The position numbers and the translations under genes are program-made. This document shows positions 42,340-51,774 of a DNA stretch of 64,000 bases, piece by piece; the stretch's first letter is position 1, and every line of letters begins with the position of its first letter. The notes under the pieces were generated by a model. The model was not told the DNA's origin, did not search any database, and saw only the letters and a program-made list of their open reading frames with translations. The stretch comes from Symbiodinium natans (lineage: Eukaryota > Sar > Dinophyceae > Suessiales > Symbiodiniaceae). The DNA is taken from assembly GCA_905221605.1 (NCBI GenBank), contig CAJNDS010002066.1, forward strand, positions 627,980 through 691,979, given 5' to 3'.

Positions 42340-44584
42340 ATGGTCCACAAACCCGGCCAACAGCTCACAGCTAGATCGGGATTACAGAGATCGATCACAT
42401 GTCCTCAACCCCGCGTCCAAACGGCAATTTCTAATGGCGGATGAGGCCGGTGAATTCGACAACGTTGTGCAAAATACCCGTATTCGGCATCATTTGGAAC
42501 GCTGCAAACGTGGCTAGCTGCCGTCCTATCCGGCTTTGCTATTGCCATCCGTCTTTGATGTCATGCCAAGCTCTTTTTTTTGCAAGGTGCCAGTTGCCGA
42601 GTCCGATAGCGGCGGCACTTACTACCAGCGCCTCAGCCAATAATATCAGGACATGCGAGGACTTTCGAGAAAATTTGCATGGAGGGTTTCCCGCATTGCA
42701 TTGAAGCGCCATTGTTCAGGATTCTGGGGGTGGCCCCAGACGCCAGCTCCGATGACATCAAGCTGCAGCGTCTCGGAGGCATTCGATGGCACGGACGGTA
42801 TCGGCTCGTAAGGGCAACTCGCAATTGGATCAATTGGAGCAGGCAGCTTATAACAATTTGATAGCAATTTGCAGTTGGGCCGATAAGCTCATATCCAAAT
42901 CAAGCACTTCGCGGTCACAGCTTCCCATTGGAACCCATTGGAAGCGGCGCAAATGTTTCTCACTTCGTCTCACGCGACGCCCATCCCTTTGACATGTTGT
43001 GAGCAAGGTATCGGAAGCTGGTCAGATCCCTAGTTTTCAGGACGACTTTAGCTTTTTCTTGGCTGGTGTGATCTGGTGTGTTTTTTCTCGGTTGCTTGTG
43101 CATTGATTGTGTCCTCACGAAGTCCCTGCAAAAGAACTGAGGCCCTGAAACTGCATCCGGCACCCTGGCGTGAACCGTAAGTGGGGCGCAATGCTGTTTT
43201 AGATTTTACTTCGACGTCCATGCCAATATTATCGTTGTTGTACTTGCTCAATGAAGACTTAGAGGGAGTTGACCACTGCAGGACAAGAACCAGAACGACC
43301 CACAGGCCACTGAGAAATTTCAGGAACTGCAAGAAGCTTATGAGGCCGGGCAGTGAACTTGCCATGTGGGCTCGATGAAATGTTTGCGCTAGCTTCACAT
43401 GCCGTCGGCTATCCATCGCTTTTGTTAAAGGGCCTCAGAGTTCCAACAATTGCAGGTACTTTCAGATCCAGAACGTCGAGCGGCTTATGATCAAAACAGC
43501 GACTTCATCATGAGCGGGGCTTGCAGGGGATGAGCGCGTGCAGGGTACTTTTGCCGACCCTCAAAAATTGCAGGAAGGCGTTCGCCGAGTCCACAGGCCA
43601 AACAGAGCAGGACCTTCTTGAAACTACTTGAACATTGCCGCGCTGCATTCAGTTGCTTTGTGCATCCACATCCAAGCCATGCTGCTTGGCAATAGGAAGT
43701 TGCCTGGATGGGCGGCGGAAATAGTAGCAGAACGGCTGCCCAGCGGCCTAGCGTTTACGAACAGCTTTGGTGTTTGGGGGAAGGTGGGGGGGAAGGGAGC
43801 CTTTACTGGACCATCCTTACCTACACCCACTCTACGCTCGGGCCACAGAATGCCACAGAGCATCACACATCACTCGAGCTGGACACCAACGTCAAGCCAA
43901 GAATCCCGAATCCCCCCCTCCCCTCGAAACCCACCCCATTCCAACACACACCATCACACGCGTCACCAGCACTCGTTCAATGTCTGTGTTGTTGCAAGAC
44001 TGAACGGGCTGCTTGCACACTGCTTGCACTCCCTGCAAATCTGATTTACACCTAGTTCTTCTACTCCCTGCAAATCTGATTCGTGCAACCCACTTACACC
44101 TAATTCTACTCTTAGGAACAGAGTTCACTCACATACACACACACACACACATGGTGACCCCTACCGGTTCCAAATGTCTTTATCGCCGTTATAAACCACA
44201 TTTTTGACGAAAAGAACAACCGCAAACATGGCAGTGCCAGTGTTTTCGAGTTTTCCCAAACCACCGAGCAAGGAAACTTTCGTTCAAAGGGAAATGCGGT
44301 TGATTCAAACTTCAAGTTATTCATCCAGCTTGCGCTAGCGAGGTGAGCAAGCTGAGAAATACACGGGCCATAGGACGTTTGCCATTTCGTGTCTATTATG
44401 CTCGTTCCCGGTTTCGAATAACGAAGTTGTTCTCTCTTTCTCCTACCAATTTGGGTTTTTCAGTGTTGCCGGATAGCATCTGTTCCTGAAGCAGACTGTA
44501 TGATCTCCATACAGGTTCTTTGTCTTCCAATTCTGACTGAACTTTCATTGTGTTCCTCCCAGATGCTCTCCAAATCTCTCCAAA

Positions 44585-44585
<1 letters not shown>
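42340..44585. other. No recognised gene
   Basis: No convincing coding sequence. It holds a short local duplication (ACTCCCTGCAAATCTGATT near 44028 and 44067) and a CA repeat near 44132-44152. Confidence 0.5.
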
Positions 44586-44586
<1 letters not shown>

Positions 44587-44671
<85 letters not shown>

Positions 44672-45836
44672 TGTGTGTGTGTCTGTGTGTGTGTCTGTGT
44701 GTGTGTCTGTGTGTGTGTGTCTGTGTGTGTGTCTGTGTGTGTGTGTGTGTCCTGTGTGTGTGTCCCTGTGTGTGTGTCTGTGTTTTTGTCTGTGTGTGTG
44801 TCTGTGTGGTGTTGTCTGTGTGTGTGTCTTGTTTGTGTCTTGTTGTGGCTGTGTGTGTGTCTGTGTGTGTGTCTGTGTGTGTGTCTGTGTGTGTGTCTGT
44901 GTGTGTGTCTGTGTGTGTCTCTGTGTGTGTCTGTGTGTGTCTGCGTGTGTTTTTGTGTGCGTGTCCGTGTGTGTCTCTGCATGTGTCTGCATGTGTCTGT
45001 GTCTGTGTCTGTGTCTGTGTCTGTGTCTGTGTCTGTGTCTGTGTCTGTGTGTGTTTGCGTGTGTTTTTGTGTGCGTGTCCGTGTGTGTCTCTGCATGTGT
45101 CTGCATGTGTCCGTGTCTGTGTCTGTGTCTGTGTGTGTGTGTGTGTGTGTTTGTCTGTGTCTCTGTGTTTGTCTGTCTCTCGGTGTGTCTCTCTGTGTGT
45201 TTCTCTGTGTGTTTGTGTGTGTGTGTGTGCGTGTGCGTGTGCGTGTGCGTGTGCGTGTGCGTGTGCGTGTGCGCGTGCGCGTGCGCGTGCGCGTGCGCGT
45301 GTGCGTGCGTGTGCGGGTGCGGGTGCGTGTGCGTGTGCGTGTGCCGTGTGCGCGTGCGCGTGCGTGCGCGTGCGCCGTGCGCTCGTGCGCTGGCGCGTGC
45401 GTGCGTGTGCGTGCGTGCGTGCGCGCGCAGCGCGTGCGTGCGTGTGGTGGTGTGGGTGTGGGTGTGGGTGTGGGTGTGGGTGTGGGTGTGGGTGTGTGTG
45501 TGTGTGTGTGGTTGTGTGGTTGTGTGTTTGTGTGTTTGTGTTTGTGTGTGTTTGTGTGTTTGCGTGTTTGTAGGTTTGTGTGTTTGTGTGGTTGCGTGTT
45601 TGGGTGTTTGTGTGTTTGTGTGGTTGTGTGGTTGTGTGTTTGTGTGTTTGTGTGGTTGTGTGGTTGTGTGTGTGTGTGTGTGTTTGCTTGTGTGTTTGTT
45701 TGTGTGTTTGTTTGTGTGTTTGTTTGTGTGTTTGTTTGTGTGTTTGTTTGTGTGTTTGTTTGTGTGTTTGTTGGTGTGTTTGTTTGTGTGTTTGTTTGTG
45801 TGTTTGTTTGTGTGTGTGTGTGTGTTGTGTGTGATG
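44587..45836 (+). repeat. TG-rich satellite, 1.25 kb
   Basis: Pure (TG)n to about 44670, then blocks of TGTGTGTC, TGTCTG, TGTGCG, TGTGGG and GTTTGTGT type. One segment (GCGTGTGTTTTTGTGTGCGT and following) at 44943 repeats at 45057, a 114-base period. Long frames of alternating Cys/Val or Thr/His cross it in all six frames and are artefacts. Alternating purine-pyrimidine runs could adopt Z-DNA. Confidence 0.95.
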
Positions 45837-45839
45837 CGG

Positions 45840-48800
45840 ACAGTGAAATGCTGTAGGGGGGATGGGCCGCTGCGAGACGCGTCTTGACAGCAGCGATTTG
45901 TGCAGGAGTCCTTTCTGGCGGCTTCTTGGCCCAAAAGCATATGTGCGGCCTGCATGTAGACTCGTTGCCCTGTGCGCTGCTTGCACGGAAGTTGATTTCA
46001 GGGTCTTGTCTGGCGTTTGTAGTGGACATGTCTGTGCTGCATAACGCCATAGCTTGGGGATCTACGAGGTCGCCATCGCCCCTGCAGGGGCTTGGGGCTC
46101 AAACTTCCAGACAATTTGGGAGTTTCTTTGCGGGGTTTCTTCTCTCCCCCAGAATGAAGATTGAGCGTGAGAGTGAGTTCGGGGTATATTGGGATAGTCT
46201 TAAATTCTATTTTGAGTTAGAGCATGTCATCAGGGGATTCCACAGAGAACCAAAAAAACACCGAACATATCCTGGTTTACAACGTCACTATACGTCACTC
46301 GAAATTGTGTGAAAACAGGTTTGTGGGGATATAAGGGAAGCCATGGGCAATTGCGATTGCTCCTGGTGCTTGGTGCCTGTCAGGTGCCCTCGTCGCGCAC
46401 CTTTTGGTGCCTTCTCGTCGAGGCCTGCCTCAGCGATGATGCAAAGGCGATCGCTCAGCTGGCGCAGCAGCTTGAAGACGAGCCGCTTTGAAGAAAGCTA
46501 AAAGATGTTTGAAGGCCTGAACCCATCCCTCCTGAGATGTTTGAGTCAGCGAACCTTTCTGCTGACAACTAGGCTGCCCGGCGTCTCAAGCCTTGCGGCC
46601 AGCCCGAAAGCTGAGATTCCCTGTCTAAAGCCTTTGGGGCGAGGCAAGCTGAAGGAACGTGCTGCGAACCGTTCTCCTTCTGCGAATTCTCTGAGTGAGC
46701 CAGCAACCCCCCCTTCCCCCAAAATGCACCCCCGCCCTCCACCATTCCGCGAATACAGCAGATTTGTCGGGGGGAAGGAGGTCCACAACACTTGAAGTGC
46801 TCTTTCATGCTGAACTCCTCCCTCATGTGCTTCCGCGGGTGTCCGGAGCAGGACGGGCCGGCACTTGATCGCAAGTACATGAGTTGCACAATGGTACAAA
46901 AAAACAATAGCAAGTCAGTCTCGATGTCAAACCAGGTCCACTCTCTTCCAGAAAACACCAGATTATCTGATGACTATGCTGTGTCGCCGTGAGAGGAAAT
47001 CGACGATGTTCTCGGGGCGTGCATCGGCTCGAATATCGGCGATCGCCTGTTTCAGTCCCATCAACGCATGTTTTTCTCCCACTTTATGAGGCAGGTGTTT
47101 CGACGTTTCCCAGGGTGCAGAATTCGTCCCGAAGAATGAGTGATTTTCGATCGAGGCGTTGTCACTCGTGTACTGATCTCATTCTATCTCATTCTGTGTG
47201 TGTGTGTGATGATTGTGATGGCATCCAGATTCTTTTTTGTGGTCGCCAGCTTGGTTGGCAAAACCTTCCAAAAAAGTCTCTGGAAGGTTCAAGTTCAATT
47301 GTTTTCGCAGCTCTGATTTGCGGACTTTGCGTATGCATGTCCAAGCCCGCCAGCCACTTGCTTCGCCCTTCCGCACGAGATAGGGTTCCCTTTTTTCAAG
47401 ATAGCTTGGAGCCCCCGATGTCCAGAGAGCAAATGCGACAGGTTCTGCAACGAGTACACAGGAAGGTCCAGTCGGCCAAAGCAGGACCCAGAACGCTTTC
47501 TTCGTAGATCACCAATCCCAGGTCTGGCCCCAAATCGCGAATGAGCTCAGCATTTTTTGATTTCACCCTTCTTGGAAACCCACACCAAGTCGCCCATTTT
47601 GGAGTTGTATGCGTTCTCCACTGTCTTGTTTCATTCTCAATGACCTCCGCAATCCACTCTGAGGATAGTGCCCGCGAAGGTCTTGAAGCGCACATAACAG
47701 CCAATGAAGTCGGGCACGCGCAAAGCCACAAGGCGTACACAGTTAAATAGCGTAGGCCGGGAAGCGGCTGTGGCCGATGTTTGAATATTGGTATATCCGT
47801 CGAGGTATTCCGGACTCGTGCCGGACCTGTGTGCAGGAAGGCGGCTCGAGAGTCCTCGGTACCAGGACGAAGTCCGACATAGTCCGACCATCCCGACTTT
47901 GTCTCAGCTTCTCGGCGCCTCGTGCTGAAAATTCTCGAAGTACTGGACGGGCCATGCGGTAACAACCTGCTGGAATGGATGTCGTAGTAGTCGAGGCTCT
48001 GCTCGATTAGACAAACTTCTGAGGAGGACATTGTCCACGAGGCATTCGGACCCCATACCAGGCAAATGGTTTCGGGGCTCGAGGCGGGCCGACGCTGCAG
48101 TTGGGCATGTATAGCTGGCAGCGCCACTAACTCTGGATTCTCGGGCGCCCTTTCCGGCAATGGCTTGAGAATCCGGAGAGTTCACAACCACCTTAGGCAA
48201 TGATACCTGCAAAACATGTGAGTGCAGCGAAATACTGTCACACAAACAGCAGCTCCACACACAAAGATAGAATGCGATTGACCAAAATCATCAAAATGTG
48301 ATCATGTTTGAAAGTGCTCTACTTCCTCCAATCCGGCAACTTTTCCATTTTCGCTAGGCCAGCAAGAGAAGTAACGAAAAGGTCGTTTTGATGAGTCCCA
48401 AAAACTATCTACAAGCAGCCGCCAAGCATCGTGAGTTTTGAGCTCTCACGCATTGAGACGGCATGCAGAGTCCACTTCAGGGTTTAGCATATGTTGATGT
48501 ATGTTGATGTGTACTGTTGCTGCAGCTTTGTAATTCCATCCAGGGGCATCCACAGCGGGGCGACATGTTCTTTTCGCGGATGTGCGATAATCAACTTTGG
48601 CATGTGAGAAAACATGCATGTTGAATATAGTCTCTGTATGCTGCAAGGGCTTGATGTTTCCGGCGATGTTAAAAGGTCTGAGCGCTGCGTCTACATCAGT
48701 CCCGAAACCATAGCACACGGAGATTGCAACAGATCTGATTTAGCACAGCGTCAACATGGCCCTGTAACGTTCGGAAACGTTGACTCCGCGGATCCAATCA

Positions 48801-49842
48801 AGGATCTGGGATGAGTTATCCAGAGGCGAGGATGCGAGTCGGGCCTGTGAAGGATGGAGGTGTTCAGACTTGTGCGGTAAGCTCGCCCGTGCTTGCAGTT
48901 TGTCATTCTTGTCAAGAAGAGAATGATCGAATGCGCAAGGCGGCGTGTGCGGCTTCTCCCCTTTACACTTCGCCGCCTTTGCAGGCAAGGCAAAGTCCTG
49001 CCAAGTGCTGAGCCGCGGCTTAGGGTTTGGATTTTGCAGGTCAAAGTGGAATTGGGTTTTGGTGTGCTGTATACATGTGTATACAAGCTGCGTTTTTCCC
49101 ACTGCTGCGTTTGCATGATCTAGTCAAGAACATGGACTGATTCTTGCCATTTCTTGCCCGTGGCGCCCAGGATCGACCTCGGGGCGGCTGGGACTTTGCA
49201 GAACGGCTGTCCAAGCAACGGCATATATAAAATGCGGCAATGGCCTTTCTACTCTTTTGCTTGGACCGGACCTGCGTTTTGAGTTCAATATGCAGGCTTC
49301 AAGCGTTTGACTTAGAGGGTCAAACAACTACTTCCGTTTATTTCCTTCAATTCTATAGCATCTTGGAGGGTTTGAGAGTTGTCCACATGCTGTAAACAAC
49401 TGCCTAGGAGGTTTTGGTGCTATGTCTCGGCAAACCAAAACCAGCCATCAACCGAATGGAGAAGCCAAAGCCCAAACACCCCGTTCATACCCTAAATCCT
49501 GGCCTTAGACTCCAGAGGGTTGAAGGTAAAAGGTTGAGCTTCCGGGGGTGGGGGAAGATGTCAGGAAGCCCTTCCTCCGAATCCTCAACAGTAATTGGGC
49601 CCACACTTTGTGTCAGATAAGGCGAATGTCAATGCCAAGACCCAGCCGCTCTGTGTCACACCATCGCAGCAGTTCTGTCGACCGACGCCTCTGGACCTGA
49701 CCATCTTTATCCCGAACAAACGCGCCAGGCGTCTCTTCCCTCCCTCCCTCCCTTTCTGGGATTTTACGATAAATAATCTTTGGTAACCAATCAATGATCT
49801 TTGCCATGTCATCTATTTCGCTTCTTGGGTGTCTTGTTTGGG
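45840..49842. other. Mostly unassigned; two weak exon candidates
   Basis: A plus-strand stretch at 46382-46491 after CCTGTCAG reads FWCLLVEACLSDDAKAIAQL, then AQQLEDEPL and stop, a helical segment. Another at 47396-47507 reads SLEPPMSREQMRQVLQRVHR. A minus frame at 47396-48160 is 254 codons long but shows no motif. None can be assigned, and all may belong to the unidentified gene that continues to 50.7 kb. Confidence 0.3.
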
Positions 49843-50050
49843 GGCATTATATGTATATTGTATACTGCTTATTTTACAGGAGATACAATCTTAATATCCT
49901 TACCAACTGGTACAAAAATCTTTAATTGGCTTTTTACATATTTTGGAAATCCACCATTATTACACCTTAGAAGTAGTTCTGTCTTCTTCGCACATCTAGG
50001 ATTACATGATACATATTATTGTGTTGTAGCACATTTTCATTTTGTTCTAG
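49843..50050 (+). pseudogene. cox1: Nuclear copy of mitochondrial cox1, internally deleted
   Basis: AT-rich island in GC-balanced DNA. It reads [20 protein letters not shown], then [19 protein letters not shown], then [16 protein letters not shown]. These are two strongly conserved cytochrome c oxidase subunit I blocks: the PTG...FNWL region and the HDTYYVVAHFH helix that carries copper/heme ligands. The segment between them, roughly 25-30 residues in the family, is missing, and one extra codon (Cys) sits in HDTYY-VVAHF. No start or stop of its own. Best explained as mitochondrial DNA integrated in the nucleus; dinoflagellate mitochondria also contain many such cox1 pieces. Confidence 0.88.
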
Positions 50051-50693
50051 GGAACGGCCGCCTGCCCTTCAGGGAGCAAGTTCAAAGAGTACTGCAAGCA
50101 GCGGATGCATCTTTTGGTGGTGTGAAGATGGCACTCTGCCTGCATCCAGAAATTCAAGCAAGCACAGCAAATAACATTGATCGGCACATCATGGCTCATC
50201 CTTAGTGCTGTGAATGGTCGAGTTTTGTCTTTAGTATTCTTTAGTGATAGCCGGCTTTCGTCAGAACAACTGGATCTGGATAAGGAAAGCCTGGACAAGC
50301 TTTGGCTGGGGCTCATGAAGCACCAACTTCTGCTACTCAGCTTGGCTTTGCATATGGTATCTAGCGTTTTGGACCTGTTTAAACGCCATGCTTAGGTTGA
50401 TCAAGGACGAGGTCTTGAAGTACACCAAGAAGATCCCAGCAGGCTCTCTGCGCAGTTCCAGAAAACCTAGCAGCTGCAGTGTGTTGTTGTGGTACGTCGT
50501 ATGTACATAGTATGACAATTGGTGACATGTGTTGGCTGCTTCCTTAGTCCCCCCCCCTCCCCCCCCCCCCACATGCAATATCCCTGCAGCTCTGCGACGA
50601 ATTCTGCGGACAGAGCCACGCTGGAGGGAGCTGGTGAACTTCCCTGGTGAAGATGCGGCCACCATGGCATCTCGGCAAATCGTCGTAGTATGC
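50051..50693 (+). CDS. Exon candidates of an unidentified gene
   Basis: Three coding-like stretches in the same strand: around 50050-50165 ([20 protein letters not shown]), 50389-50470 ([20 protein letters not shown]) and, after CCCTGCAG, 50588-50690 ([20 protein letters not shown], then [13 protein letters not shown]). The last ends at a good GT donor (GTATGC) only a few bases before the LTR element. I do not recognise the protein. The poly-C run at 50550-50572 lies between the candidates. Confidence 0.35.
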
Positions 50694-50698
50694 GTTTT
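50694..50698. repeat. LTR element target-site duplication, left
   Basis: GTTTT, repeated at 56356-56360 directly after the 3' LTR. Confidence 0.88.
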
Positions 50699-50925
50699 AG
50701 TTGAAGAATCACGAGCTTCCTTCCTGTAAAGTAATGTATGTATAGTCATGTTATGCAGATCAGGATGGCTTACCTTCTGACCTTTGGCTCAAGATGAAAA
50801 AGGGCCGCTCTGAGAGCGGGTTGTACGTAGGGTCGAAGGCTGTGTTGATCCCCAACCCTTTGTGGTTCTCCCTCTTGTTGCCTTGTTCCCTTAGCTCAGG
50901 CATCAGAGTTTTGAGTCTTTCAACT
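50699..50925 (+). repeat. 5' LTR
   Basis: 227 bases, AGTTGAAGAATC...CTTTCAACT. Identical to 56129-56355 as far as I can see. It should contain the element's promoter and polyadenylation region; no clear TATA box was picked out. Confidence 0.95.
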
Positions 50926-50936
50926 GGTTATCAGCC
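50925..50936 (+). other. Primer-binding site, probably tRNA-Met
   Basis: TGGTTATCAGCC at the LTR end. The TGGT...ATCAG pattern resembles the complement of initiator-methionine tRNA 3' ends (TGGTATCAG) used by many Copia elements, here with one inserted T. Confidence 0.65.
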
Positions 50937-51070
50937 GTATTGCTTTCATAGCTAAGACCCTAAGTGTAGCTGCCTGAGAATGGATGGACAGTGAGCAAGA
51001 AGGTGCTTTTGAGCCCCGAGGCATCCGGAGCGGCTCCAGTCTCGAGTGAAGGTGCAAGCGCTCCTGCGAG

Positions 51071-51628
51071 GTGGCTCAGGCGCGTGCAGTCCTTGCTTTT
51101 GATTTTCACGGAGTCCTTGACCGTGATATTCGTCAGAGCACAAATTGGCGCGACGATTGCCCAGAGTATCCGGACCGCAACATTCGCTTTTTGCAGAGGT
51201 TGAGTCAGATTACGGAGAGCAGGCAGATATTGGTGGTGGTGCTTTCTTATTGCCGTCATTCTGACACATTAGCTCAAGTTCTCGGCACGAGTTGCAACAG
51301 CACTGATCGGCTCATCCGTGAAGCAGGAGTTTCAGTCCTCTCGCTACTTTTTATCACCCGCAAACCCACGGGTGAATCAGGAAAGCGGGCGCTGCTGGAG
51401 AAGGTCTTTGATATTGCTCGTTGTCCCATTGCCATTGTTGACGACAGTGCAGAAGTTGTGGACGAGTGTGCCGGAGCATCATTCATCACTCCGTTCCACA
51501 TTTCTTTGGCTAAGCGCGGCAAGCGAGTTGATCCTCGATCTACGGTGCCCAGTTTTTCTGGTCTGATTGAAGCAGAAGAGTCACTTTGCAACTGGTGTAT
51601 CAACTCTGTTCCGAATTCCGAGGAGTGA
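51071..51628 (+). CDS. HAD-superfamily-like protein encoded inside LTR element
   Basis: About 185 residues between the primer-binding site and the polyprotein. The haloacid-dehalogenase core is recognisable. Motif I is AVLAFDFHGVLDRD: the nucleophile Asp is present, but the usual second Asp two residues on is His. Motif II is ILVVVLSY (Ser). Motif III Lys lies in GKRALLEKVFD. Motif IV is PIAIVDDSAEVVDEC with the acidic pair. Typical members are phosphotransferases, phosphatases or dehalogenases using Mg2+. Loss of the second Asp, the usual acid/base in phosphatases, suggests changed chemistry or a binding role. The frame opens only at 51050 and has no ATG near its start (GTG at 51071). An overlapping frame from 50991 (KKVLLSPEASGAAPV) may be the true N-terminus by frameshift or splicing. 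The stop lies 146 bases before the polyprotein. Confidence 0.7.
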   Translation: MAQARAVLAFDFHGVLDRDIRQSTNWRDDCPEYPDRNIRFLQRLSQITESRQILVVVLSYCRHSDTLAQVLGTSCNSTDRLIREAGVSVLSLLFITRKPTGESGKRALLEKVFDIARCPIAIVDDSAEVVDECAGASFITPFHISLAKRGKRVDPRSTVPSFSGLIEAEESLCNWCINSVPNSEE

Positions 51629-51774
51629 GCGGAGTGCCTGTCCTTGAAGGATAGTTCGGCGAATTTTCGCCACATCCTTCCACGGTTGCACCAGTGAACG
51701 CCGTGAGCCTCGCCTCTTCCGCCAAAAGAAAGGGTGCGGTGAGCTGCTGCTAACCGCTTCCACCTCCCATAGCA

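Noticed and set aside
44396-45986. Open frames of about 350-520 codons rich in Thr/His or Cys/Val
   Set aside because: They appear in all frames of the TG-rich satellite and reflect only the repeat.
47396-48160. 254-codon minus-strand frame
   Set aside because: No motif, unusual composition and competing frames on both strands. Kept only as unassigned.
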